Source: Cryptomeria japonica (Eukaryota > Streptophyta > Pinopsida > Cupressales > Cupressaceae). Taken from it: 35,000 nucleotides of DNA. Positions 5,915-16,756 of this stretch are shown here, piece after piece; positions within the stretch are counted from its first letter, which is position 1; the number at the start of each line of letters is the position of its first letter. The DNA is taken from NCBI RefSeq assembly GCF_030272615.1, contig NW_026728905.1, forward strand, positions 1-35,000. Reading direction: 5' to 3'. Made by a program: the position numbers and the translations under genes. The notes under the pieces were generated by a model. The model was not told the DNA's origin and ran no database searches. It saw nothing but the letters and a program-made list of their open reading frames with translations.

Positions 5915-7340
5915 GTGTGCGCACCGAGGTGCCCACCCTGGCGAAGGTGCACGCGAGGTGCGCACCCGGGGCAAACCGGGCTCCGACTTCGTGCACGCCA
6001 TGCTGCGCACCTTGGAGGGCCATGGTGCGCACCTTGGAGCACACTTCGGAGCGCTCAATGGTGCCCAACCCAGCCAAGGTGCCCACCGCGGCGAAGGTGC
6101 ACGCGAGGTGCGCACCCGGGGCAAACCGGGCTCCGACTTCGTGCACGCCGCACCTTGGAGCACACTTCGGAGCGCTCCTTGGTGCGCACCAGGGCGCGCA
6201 ACCCAGCCGAGGTGCCCACCCCGGCGAAGGTGCACGCGGGGTGCGCACCCGAGGCAAACCGGGCTCCGACTTCGTGCACGCCATGGTGCCCACCGCGGCG
6301 AAGGTGCACGCGAGGTGCGCACCCGGGGCAAACCGGGCTCCGACTTCGTGCACGCCGCACCTTGGAGCACACTTCGGAGCGCTCCTTGGTGCGCACCAGG
6401 GCGCGCAACCCAGCCGAGGTGCCCACCCCGGCGAAGGTGCACGCGAGGTGCGCACCCGGGGCAAACCGGGCTCCGACTTCGTGCACGCCATGGTGCCCAC
6501 CGCGGCGAAGGTGCACGCGAGGTGCGCACCCGGGGCAAACCGGGCTCCGACTTCGTGCACGCCGCACCTTGGAGCACACTTCGGAGCGCTCCTTGGTGCG
6601 CACCATGGTGCCCACCAGGGCGCGCAACCCCGCCGAAGGTGCACGCGAGGTGCGCACCCGGGGCAAACCGGGCTCCGACTTCGTGCACGCCGCACCTTGG
6701 AGCACACTTCGGAGCGCTCCTTGGTGCGCACCAGGGCGCGCAACCCCGCCGAAGGTGCACGCGAGGTGCGCACCCGGGGCAAACCGGGCTCCGACTTCGT
6801 GCACGCCATGGTGCGCACCAGGGTGCCCACCGCGGCGAAGGTGCGCACCCGGGGCAAACCGGGCTCCGACTTCGTGCACGCCGCACCTTGGAGCACACTT
6901 CGGAGCGCTCCTTGGTGCGCACCAGGGCGCGCAACCCAGCCGAGGTGCCCACCCCGGCGAAGGTGCACGCGAGGTGCGCACCCGGGGCAAACCGGGCTCC
7001 GACTTCGTGCACGCCATGGTGCCCACCGCGGCGAAGGTGCGCACCCGGGGCAAACCGGGCTAGGACTTCGTGCACGCCGCACCTTGGAGCACACTTCGGA
7101 GCGCTCCTTGGTGCGCACCATGGTGCCCACCAGGCCGCGCAACCCAGCCAAGGTGTGCGCACCAAGGTGCACGCGAGGTGCGCACCCGGGGCAAACCGGG
7201 GTCCGACTTCGTGCACGCCGCACCTTGGAGCACACATCGGGGCGCTCCCGGGTTCGCACCGGCGTTGCGCACCGTGGTGGGCACCTCGGAGCGCACCGTG
7301 GTGGGCACCTCGGAGCACACCAAGGTGGGCAGCGAGGTGC
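5915..7340. repeat. Core tandem array of 128-207-bp subrepeats, unit 1
   Basis: The junction word CCGCACCTTGGAGCACAC occurs at 6148, 6355, 6562, 6690, 6881, 7077 and 7218. Spacings are 207, 207, 128, 191, 196 and 141 bp. Each subrepeat strings together GGAGCGCTCCTTGGTGCGCACC, GCGCAACCCAGCCGAGGTGC, CGGCGAAGGTGCACGCGAGG and GCACCCGGGGCAAACCGGGC, then TCCGACTTCGTGCACGCC. One copy (near 7061) reads GGGCTAGGACTTCG instead of GGGCTCCGACTTCG, which closes one reading frame. The same array occupies 11950-13375, 17984-19409, 24018-25443 and 30052-31477. Very long open frames cross it on both strands at once, which is a compositional effect. Confidence 0.88.
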
Positions 7341-7577
7341 GCACCTTTGATGCGATGCCTTCACTAATTTCCATAAAAGGCAAAAAAAAACGAGATTTTA
7401 AAATTTCCGTTTTGAAAGATAGTGAGAAAAAGGGAATGCTGGTGCCATCTTGAGCCCGCCCTGGTGCGCAGCCCAGCCAAGGTGTGCGCACCAAGGTGCC
7501 CACCCTGGCGAAGGTGCGCGCCCGGGCAATTAACCCAACTTCCAACTTCGCGCGCGCCAGGGTGGGAGCGCACCCAA

Positions 7578-7670
7578 CAACCGGGCCTGGGAAGAGCCAA
7601 TGCGAGAAACCCCACCAAACGCTCTGACAAAAAAAGAGGGGGCGCTCCAGTAACCCCGCTTCGGAGCGCA
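7578..7670. repeat. Low-copy 93-bp block, first copy in unit 1
   Basis: It begins CAACCGGGCCTGGGAAGAGCC and includes GCGAGAAACCCCACC and GACAAAAAAAGAGG, ending CCCCGCTTCGGAGCGCA. It occurs only twice per unit (here and 8048-8139), unlike the short repeats around it. I recognise no gene in it. Confidence 0.7.
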
Positions 7671-7900
7671 CCCTGGGCAAACCCAGCCAGGGTGCCCACC
7701 CCGGCCAAGGTGCAGGCGAGGTGCGCACCCGGGGCAAACCGGGCTCCGACAACGTGCACGCCGCACCTTGGAGCACACTTCGTAGCGCTCCCGGGTGCGC
7801 ACCTCAGAGCACACCAAGGTGGGCAGCGAGGTGCGCACCTTTGATGCGCTGCCTTCACTAATTTCCAGAAAAGGCAAAAAAAAGAGGAGATTTTAAAATT

Positions 7901-7930
7901 TCCGTTTTGAAAGATAGTGAAAAAAACGGA
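7901..7930. repeat. Inverted repeat in A-rich island 4
   Basis: TCCGTTTT (7901-7908) and AAAACGGA (7923-7930) are perfect complements around a 14-nt loop. The same inverted repeat is in island 5 (8370-8377 with 8392-8399) and island 7 (9246-9253 with 9268-9275). Island 6 has TCCGTTCT (one mismatch) and island 3 has lost the right arm. Confidence 0.7.
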
Positions 7931-8047
7931 ACGCGGGTGCCATCTTGAGCCCGCCCTGGTGCACAGCCCAGGTAAGGTGCCCACCCTGGCAAAGGTGCGC
8001 ACCCGGGCAATTAACCCTACTTCCGACTTCGTGCGCGCCAGGGTGGC

Positions 8048-8139
8048 AACCGGGCCTGGGAAGAGCCAATGCGAGAAACCCCACCAAACGCTCCGACAAA
8101 AAAAGAGGCGGCGCTCCAATAACCCCGCTTCGGAGCGCA
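8048..8139. repeat. Low-copy 93-bp block, second copy in unit 1
   Basis: It matches 7578-7670 apart from a few substitutions (GCTCCGAC for GCTCTGAC, GAGGCGGCG for GAGGGGGCG, CAATAACC for CAGTAACC) and about one base of length. Distance between copies is 470 bp, so they belong to two successive island-headed repeats. Confidence 0.7.
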
Positions 8140-10590
8140 GCCGGGGCAAACCCAGCCAAGGTGCCCACCCCGACGAAGGTGCACGCGAGGTGCGCACCCG
8201 GGGCAAACCGGGCTCCGACAACGTGCACGCAGCACCTTGGAGCACACTTCGAAGCACTCCCGGGTGCCCACCGGCGTTGCGCACCGTGGTGGGCAGCGAG
8301 GTGCGCACCTTTGATGCGCTGCCTTCACTAATTTCCAGAAAAGGCAAAAAAAAATGAGATTTTAAAATTTCCGTTTTGAAAGATAGTGAAAAAAACGGAA
8401 CGCGGGTGCCATCTTGAGCCCGCCCTGGTGCGCAGCCCAGGCAAGGCATGCGCACCAAGGTGCCCACCCGCGGTGCACGCCCGGGGCAAACCGGGCTCCG
8501 ACTTCGTGCAGGCCGCACCTTGGAGCACACTTCGGAGCGCTCCTTGGTGCGCACCATGGTGCCCACCAGGGCGCACCCGGGGCAAACCGGGCTCCGACTT
8601 CGTGCACGCCGCACCTTGGAGCACACATCGGAGCGCTCCCAGGTTCGCACCAGCGTTGCGCACCTTTGATGCGCTGCCTTCACTAATTTCCAGAAAAGGC
8701 AAAAAAAAACGATATTTTAAAATTTCCGTTCTGAAAGATAGTGAAAAAAACGGAACGCGGGTGCCATCTTGAGCCCTTCCTGGTGCGCAGCCCAGGCAAG
8801 TTGTGCGCACCAAGGTGCCCACCCTGGCGGAGGTGCGCGCCCGGGGCAAACCGGGCTCCGACTTCGTGCACTGCATGGTGCCCACCAAGGCGCGCAACCC
8901 AGCCAAGGTGCCCACCGCAGCGAAGGTGCACGCGAGGTGCGCACCCGAGGTGCACACCCGGGGCAAACCGAGCTCCGACTTCGTGCACGCCGCACCTTGG
9001 AGCACACTTCAGAGCGCTCCTTGGTGCGCACCAGGGCGCGCAACCCAGCCAAGGTGCTCACCCCGGCGAAGGTGCACGCGAGGTGCGCACCCGGGGCAAG
9101 CCGGGCTCGGACTTCGTGCACGCCGCACCTTGGAGCACACATCGGAGCGCTCCCGGGTTCGCACCAGCATTGCGCACCTTTGATGCGCTGCCTTCACTAA
9201 TTTCCAGAAAAGGCAAAAAAAAAAAAAAAACGAGATTTTAAAATTTCCGTTTTGAAAGATAGTGAAAAAAACGGAACGCGGGTGCCATCTTGAGCCCGCC
9301 CTGGTGTGCAGCCCAGGCAAGTTGTGCGCACCAAGGCACCCACCCTGGCCAAGGTGGGTCACGGGGTGGGTCCTAGGGTGGGTAACGGGGTGGGTACTAA
9401 GGTGCGTGCCAAGGTGGGTCATGGGGTGGGTGCCAAGGTGGGCACCAGGGTGGGTGTGCACCAACCCTAGCCAGGGTAGGTCACGGGGTGGTTGTCGGGG
9501 TGGGCGTCAAGGAGCCAAGGTGGGTGGCAAGTAGCCAAGTTGCGTGCCAAGGTGGGTGTCGGGGTGGGTGCCAAGGATCCAAGGTGGGTGCCAAGGAACC
9601 AAGGTGGGTGTCTGGGTGGGTGCCGAGGTGGGAGCCAGGGTGGGTCCCAAGGTGAGTGCAAAGGTGGGTGCCAGGGTCAAGGTGAGTGCCAATGTGGGTT
9701 CCAAGGTGCCAGGGTCAGGGTGAGTGCCAATGTGGGTTCAAAGGTGCTAAGTTGGGTGCGAGGTTGGGTGCGAGGGTGGGTGGGTGCCAAGGTGTGCTAG
9801 GTGGAAGCCCGGGTGGGTCGGCATCCCATGGGTGTCGAGTTGGGTGCCTGATGGGTGCTTCTTGTCAAGTTTTAGTCGTCGGGACTCATTTCGAGCCTTA
9901 GAGGTCGTTTCTTGTCCGGTTGCCCTGTCTTCGACCTGGGAACCCAATTTTGGTCCTCGGGTCCCATTTTTTTTTGTCTCGCATCCCACTTTTGGCCTGT
10001 GGCCTTTTCGGGGTCGATTCTCGTTTTGGGCATCAGAGCATGTTTCTTCTCCTAAAACCCAATATTTGTTTATTAAGTCTCGGAACACATTTTTGTTCTC
10101 GTGGACCCATCATGGGTCTTGGAACGCATTTGTGGTCCTTGGGTCCCATTTTGCATCCCGAAACTTGTGTTTTGGTGCTTGATCCCTATTTTGGGTGCCC
10201 ACCTTGCACCAAGTGCGCACCCGGGGCAAACCGAGCGCCTTGGTGCACCGGGGCAAGATCGAGCGTGCACCCGAGGCGCCCCGAACATGCACCAAGGTGC
10301 ACTCGGCCCACATGTGAGCGCAGGTCGTTGCGCCCGAGGTGGTGTGTGGGCACCGCGTTGCAGACGGGACACTGCACGCACACGACGCCCCGTCCAGGTG
10401 CACGCACGTAGGCCGGGCCGGGTGCACACCCGACGCCCTAGCAAGGTGCGCGCACCCGGGCAGGGCTCACACTTGGCGAACGGGGCGCACTTCGCGAGGG
10501 AGGGTGTGCACCTCGACGGGGGTGGGTGGCCGGGGTGGATTCGCACGTGGGTCGCGGTTTGCTAAGTACACACTGCGACAAGCTCATAAC

Positions 10591-10708
10591 GGGTGCGATC
10601 ATACCAGCGTTAGTGCACCGGATCCCATCAGAACTCCGCAGTTAAGCGCGCTTGGGCCGGAGTAGTACTGGGATGGGTGACCTCCCGGGAAGTCCCGGTG
10701 TTGCACCC
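10591..10708 (+). rRNA. 5S ribosomal RNA, copy 2
   Basis: Identical to copy 1 over all 118 nt, with the same upstream flank. Distance from copy 1 is 6035 bp. Confidence 0.97.
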
Positions 10709-10721
10709 TTTTTTAGTTTTT
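10709..10721 (+). terminator. Pol III terminator of 5S copy 2
   Basis: TTTTTTAGTTTTT, as in copy 1. Confidence 0.85.
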
Positions 10722-13700
10722 CGCCGGGCGTCGCAATGCTATTTGAATAAACCTTTTGCCCGTTTGCGTTCTCGTCGGGGCCGGGCCGGGCCGGGGTGCG
10801 CTGCCCGCACTACCGCGCGCGCGGGGGGCGACACCGAGCGCGCACCCGAGGCGCCCCGAGCACACAGGCCACGGTGCAACCCGGGCGTTGTGCGCGCACC
10901 CCGGTGCGCCCGAGGTGCTGCGCGCGCACCCAGGTGAAATCGGTGTGCACCTCGGCCAGTGCGCGCTCGGTCGAGTCGCGCACGTTGGCCAAGGTGCACG
11001 GTGATGTTTCTTACTCTAAGGTTCCGCACCAGACGCCCGGGACAGGTGAGCGAAGCTGGGCGGGGCCGGGTGCGCGGCCGGGGCAGGTGCACGCAGCTGG
11101 AGAGAGCTTTGGAGCACACCAGAGGTGCGCACCTTGGAGCACACTTCGGAGCGCACCAATGATGCGCTCCATTCAAAAGTTTCCTGAAAAGGCAAAAAAA
11201 GTTGAGATTATAGAATTTCCCACTTGAGAGATTGTAAAAAAAAAAAATTTAAAATGAAGGAAACGCGGGTGCCAAGGTGTGCGCGCCCGGGTGCGCAGCC
11301 CAGCCAAGGTGTGCGCACCAAGGCGCCCACCCTGGCGAAGGTGCACGCAAGGTGCGCACCCGAGGCAAACCGGACAATTAACCCAACTTTCGACTTCGCG
11401 CGCACCTGCGCACCTTGGAGCGCACTTCGGAGCGCTCCTTGGTGCGCACCAATCTTGGGCACCTCGGAGTGCACCATGGCGCCCACCAAGGTGCGCACCC
11501 GGGGCAAACCGAGCTCCGACTTCGTGCGCACCTTGGAGCGCACGAAAGGTGCGCACCATGGCGCCCACCAAGGTGCGCAGCCCAGCCAAGGCGTGCGCAT
11601 CAAGGTGCGCACCCTGGCGAAGGTGCGCACCCGGGGCAAACCGAGCTCCGACTTCGTGCGCACCTTGGAGCGCACAAAGGGTGCGCAACCCAGCCAAGGT
11701 GTGCGCACCCCGGGCAAACCGAGCTCCGAATCGTGCGCACCTTGGAGCACACTTCGGAGCCCTCCTTGGTGCGCACCGATGTTGCGCACCTCGGAGCGCA
11801 CCCGGGGAAAACAATGCAATTAACCCGACTTTCGACTTCGTGGGCACCTCGGAGCGCTCTCGGGTTCGCACCTCGGAGCACACCGAGGTGCGCACCTTTG
11901 ATGCGCTGCCTTCACCAATTTCCAGAAAAGGCAAGAAAACATTGAGAAGGTGTGCGCACCGAGGTGCCCACCCTGGCGAAGGTGCACGCGAGGTGCGCAC
12001 CCGGGGCAAACCGGGCTCCGACTTCGTGCACGCCATGCTGCGCACCTTGGAGGGCCATGGTGCGCACCTTGGAGCACACTTCGGAGCGCTCAATGGTGCC
12101 CAACCCAGCCAAGGTGCCCACCGCGGCGAAGGTGCACGCGAGGTGCGCACCCGGGGCAAACCGGGCTCCGACTTCGTGCACGCCGCACCTTGGAGCACAC
12201 TTCGGAGCGCTCCTTGGTGCGCACCAGGGCGCGCAACCCAGCCGAGGTGCCCACCCCGGCGAAGGTGCACGCGGGGTGCGCACCCGGGGCAAACCGGGCT
12301 CCGACTTCGTGCACGCCATGGTGCCCACCGCGGCGAAGGTGCACGCGAGGTGCGCACCCGGGGCAAACCGGGCTCCGACTTCGTGCACGCCGCACCTTGG
12401 AGCACACTTCGGAGCGCTCCTTGGTGCGCACCAGGGCGCGCAACCCAGCCGAGGTGCCCACCCCGGCGAAGGTGCACGCGAGGTGCGCACCCGGGGCAAA
12501 CCGGGCTCCGACTTCGTGCACGCCATGGTGCCCACCGCGGCGAAGGTGCACGCGAGGTGCGCACCCGGGGCAAACCGGGCTCCGACTTCGTGCACGCCGC
12601 ACCTTGGAGCACACTTCGGAGCGCTCCTTGGTGCGCACCATGGTGCCCACCAGGGCGCGCAACCCCGCCGAAGGTGCACGCGAGGTGCGCACCCGGGGCA
12701 AACCGGGCTCCGACTTCGTGCACGCCGCACCTTGGAGCACACTTCGGAGCGCTCCTTGGTGCGCACCAGGGCGCGCAACCCCGCCGAAGGTGCACGCGAG
12801 GTGCGCACCCGGGGCAAACCGGGCTCCGACTTCGTGCACGCCATGGTGCGCACCAGGGTGCCCACCGCGGCGAAGGTGCGCACCCGGGGCAAACCGGGCT
12901 CCGACTTCGTGCACGCCGCACCTTGGAGCACACTTCGGAGCGCTCCTTGGTGCGCACCAGGGCGCGCAACCCAGCCGAGGTGCCCACCCCGGCGAAGGTG
13001 CACGCGAGGTGCGCACCCGGGGCAAACCGGGCTCCGACTTCGTGCACGCCATGGTGCCCACCGCGGCGAAGGTGCGCACCCGGGGCAAACCGGGCTAGGA
13101 CTTCGTGCACGCCGCACCTTGGAGCACACTTCGGAGCGCTCCTTGGTGCGCACCATGGTGCCCACCAGGCCGCGCAACCCAGCCAAGGTGTGCGCACCAA
13201 GGTGCACGCGAGGTGCGCACCCGGGGCAAACCGGGGTCCGGCTTCGTGCACGCCGCACCTTGGAGCACACATCGGGGCGCTCCCGGGTTCGCACCGGCGT
13301 TGCGCACCGTGGTGGGCACCTCGGAGCGCACCGTGGTGGGCACCTCGGAGCACACCAAGGTGGGCAGCGAGGTGCGCACCTTTGATGCGATGCCTTCACT
13401 AATTTCCATAAAAGGCAAAAAAAAACGAGATTTTAAAATTTCCGTTTTGAAAGATAGTGAGAAAAAGGGAATGCTGGTGCCATCTTGAGCCCGCCCTGGT
13501 GCGCAGCCCAGCCAAGGTGTGCGCACCAAGGTGCCCACCCTGGCGAAGGTGCGCGCCCGGGCAATTAACCCAACTTCCAACTTCGCGCGCGCCAGGGTGG
13601 GAGCGCACCCAACAACCGGGCCTGGGAAGAGCCAATGCGAGAAACCCCACCAAACGCTCTGACAAAAAAAGAGGGGGCGCTCCAGTAACCCCGCTTCGGA

Positions 13701-16625
13701 GCGCACCCTGGGCAAACCCAGCGAGGGTGCCCACCCCGGCCAAGGTGCAGGCGAGGTGCGCACCCGGGGCAAACCGGGCTCCGACAACGTGCACGCCGCA
13801 CCTTGGAGCACACTTCGTAGCGCTCCCGGGTGCGCACCTCAGAGCACACCAAGGTGGGCAGCGAGGTGCGCACCTTTGATGCGCTGCCTTCACTAATTTC
13901 CAGAAAAGGCAAAAAAAAGAGGAGATTTTAAAATTTCCGTTTTGAAAGATAGTGAAAAAAACGGAACGCGGGTGCCATCTTGAGCCCGCCCTGGTGCACA
14001 GCCCAGGTAAGGTGCCCACCCTGGCAAAGGTGCGCACCCGGGCAATTAACCCTACTTCCGACTTCGTGCGCGCCAGGGTGGCAACCGGGCCTGGGAAGAG
14101 CCAATGCGAGAAACCCCACCAAACGCTCCGACAAAAAAAGAGGCGGCGCTCCAATAACCCCGCTTCGGAGCGCAGCCGGGGCAAACCCAGCCAAGGTGCC
14201 CACCCCGACGAAGGTGCACGCGAGGTGCGCACCCGGGGCAAACCGGGCTCCGACAACGTGCACGCAGCACCTTGGAGCACACTTCGAAGCACTCCCGGGT
14301 GCCCACCGGCGTTGCGCACCGTGGTGGGCAGCGAGGTGCGCACCTTTGATGCGCTGCCTTCACTAATTTCCAGAAAAGGCAAAAAAAAATGAGATTTTAA
14401 AATTTCCGTTTTGAAAGATAGTGAAAAAAACGGAACGCGGGTGCCATCTTGAGCCCGCCCTGGTGCGCAGCCCAGGCAAGGCATGCGCACCAAGGTGCCC
14501 ACCCGCGGTGCACGCCCGGGGCAAACCGGGCTCCGACTTCGTGCAGGCCGCACCTTGGAGCACACTTCGGAGCGCTCCTTGGTGCGCACCATGGTGCCCA
14601 CCAGGGCGCACCCGGGGCAAACCGGGCTCCGACTTCGTGCACGCCGCACCTTGGAGCACACATCGGAGCGCTCCCAGGTTCGCACCAGCGTTGCGCACCT
14701 TTGATGCGCTGCCTTCACTAATTTCCAGAAAAGGCAAAAAAAAACGATATTTTAAAATTTCCGTTCTGAAAGATAGTGAAAAAAACGGAACGCGGGTGCC
14801 ATCTTGAGCCCTTCCTGGTGCGCAGCCCAGGCAAGTTGTGCGCACCAAGGTGCCCACCCTGGCGGAGGTGCGCGCCCGGGGCAAACCGGGCTCCGACTTC
14901 GTGCACTGCATGGTGCCCACCAAGGCGCGCAACCCAGCCAAGGTGCCCACCGCAGCGAAGGTGCACGCGAGGTGCGCACCCGAGGTGCACACCCGGGGCA
15001 AACCGAGCTCCGACTTCGTGCACGCCGCACCTTGGAGCACACTTCAGAGCGCTCCTTGGTGCGCACCAGGGCGCGCAACCCAGCCAAGGTGCTCACCCCG
15101 GCGAAGGTGCACGCGAGGTGCGCACCCGGGGCAAGCCGGGCTCGGACTTCGTGCACGCCGCACCTTGGAGCACACATCGGAGCGCTCCCGGGTTCGCACC
15201 AGCATTGCGCACCTTTGATGCGCTGCCTTCACTAATTTCCAGAAAAGGCAAAAAAAAAAAAAAAACGAGATTTTAAAATTTCCGTTTTGAAAGATAGTGA
15301 AAAAAACGGAACGCGGGTGCCATCTTGAGCCCGCCCTGGTGTGCAGCCCAGGCAAGTTGTGCGCACCAAGGCACCCACCCTGGCCAAGGTGGGTCACGGG
15401 GTGGGTCCTAGGGTGGGTAACGGGGTGGGTACTAAGGTGCGTGCCAAGGTGGGTCATGGGGTGGGTGCCAAGGTGGGCACCAGGGTGGGTGTGCACCAAC
15501 CCTAGCCAGGGTAGGTCACGGGGTGGTTGTCGGGGTGGGCGTCAAGGAGCCAAGGTGGGTGGCAAGTAGCCAAGTTGCGTGCCAAGGTGGGTGTCGGGGT
15601 GGGTGCCAAGGATCCAAGGTGGGTGCCAAGGAACCAAGGTGGGTGTCTGGGTGGGTGCCGAGGTGGGAGCCAGGGTGGGTCCCAAGGTGAGTGCAAAGGT
15701 GGGTGCCAGGGTCAAGGTGAGTGCCAATGTGGGTTCCAAGGTGCCAGGGTCAGGGTGAGTGCCAATGTGGGTTCAAAGGTGCTAAGTTGGGTGCGAGGTT
15801 GGGTGCGAGGGTGGGTGGGTGCCAAGGTGTGCTAGGTGGAAGCCCGGGTGGGTCGGCATCCCATGGGTGTCGAGTTGGGTGCCTGATGGGTGCTTCTTGT
15901 CAAGTTTTAGTCGTCGGGACTCATTTCGAGCCTTAGAGGTCGTTTCTTGTCCGGTTGCCCTGTCTTCGACCTGGGAACCCAATTTTGGTCCTCGGGTCCC
16001 ATTTTTTTTTGTCTCGCATCCCACTTTTGGCCTGTGGCCTTTTCGGGGTCGATTCTCGTTTTGGGCATCAGAGCATGTTTCTTCTCCTAAAACCCAATAT
16101 TTGTTTATTAAGTCTCGGAACACATTTTTGTTCTCGTGGACCCATCATGGGTCTTGGAACGCATTTGTGGTCCTTGGGTCCCATTTTGCATCCCGAAACT
16201 TGTGTTTTGGTGCTTGATCCCTATTTTGGGTGCCCACCTTGCACCAAGTGCGCACCCGGGGCAAACCGAGCGCCTTGGTGCACCGGGGCAAGATCGAGCG
16301 TGCACCCGAGGCGCCCCGAACATGCACCAAGGTGCACTCGGCCCACATGTGAGCGCAGGTCGTTGCGCCCGAGGTGGTGTGTGGGCACCGCGTTGCAGAC
16401 GGGACACTGCACGCACACGACGCCCCGTCCAGGTGCACGCACGTAGGCCGGGCCGGGTGCACACCCGACGCCCTAGCAAGGTGCGCGCACCCGGGCAGGG
16501 CTCACACTTGGCGAACGGGGCGCACTTCGCGAGGGAGGGTGTGCACCTCGACGGGGGTGGGTGGCCGGGGTGGATTCGCACGTGGGTCGCGGTTTGCTAA
16601 GTACACACTGCGACAAGCTCATAAC

Positions 16626-16743
16626 GGGTGCGATCATACCAGCGTTAGTGCACCGGATCCCATCAGAACTCCGCAGTTAAGCGCGCTTGGGCCGGAGTAG
16701 TACTGGGATGGGTGACCTCCCGGGAAGTCCCGGTGTTGCACCC
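16626..16743 (+). rRNA. 5S ribosomal RNA, copy 3
   Basis: Gene body identical to copy 1. The terminator differs (see the following site). Confidence 0.97.
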
Positions 16744-16756
16744 TTTCTTAGTTTTT
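16744..16756 (+). terminator. Variant Pol III terminator of 5S copy 3
   Basis: TTTCTTAGTTTTT: the fourth T is replaced by C at 16747, so the first run is only T3 and the first adequate run is the T5 eight bases further on. Confidence 0.75.

Larger units (their letters stand above)
3302..9335 (+). repeat. 5S rDNA unit 1 (6034 bp)
   Basis: This is the first complete unit of the tandem array; the next unit begins with the same GCACCCACCCTGGCC at 9336. The order is minisatellite 3302-3810, T-rich repeat 3811-4168, GC-rich flank, 5S 4556-4673, GC-rich flank to 5124, then nested repeats and A-rich islands to 9335. Private differences seen: one C missing near 3964 (GGCTGTGG, others GGCCTGTGG), 13 rather than 12 A in the run ending near 5212, TTGTTGCGC near 5407 (others TTGGTGCGC), CACCCGAGGCAAACC near 6250 (others CACCCGGGGC), and GGTCCGAC near 7204 (others GGTCCGGC). 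Confidence 0.93.
7341..9335. repeat. Higher-order repeats each headed by an A-rich island (islands 3-7), unit 1
   Basis: GATGCG(C/A)TGCCTTCACTAATT begins at 7349, 7843, 8313, 8668 and 9182, giving spacings of 494, 470, 355 and 514 bp. Each island continues as TTCCAGAAAAGGC, an A-run, a TTTTAAAATTTCCG block, GAAAGATAGTGA and finally AACGGAACGCGGGTGCCATC. GC-rich GGTGCGCACC-type repeats fill the rest. The A-run at island 7 (about 9216-9230) is the longest. Corresponding blocks in units 2-5 are 13376-15370, 19410-21404, 25444-27438 and 31478-33472. Confidence 0.85.
9336..15370 (+). repeat. 5S rDNA unit 2 (6035 bp)
   Basis: Same architecture as unit 1. Landmarks: 5S at 10591-10708, core array 11950-13375, islands 3-7 from 13384 on. 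It is one base longer because of a G6 run at about 10824-10829 (G5 in the others). Another private change is CCCAGCGAGGGTGCC near 13722 (others CCCAGCCAGGG). Confidence 0.93.

Noticed and set aside
4775-7367. Long open reading frames as protein-coding genes (also their copies in each later unit)
   Set aside because: They overlap on both strands and in several frames, consist of the translated short repeats, have no recognisable domain, start context or intron signals, and are copied with the rDNA unit.
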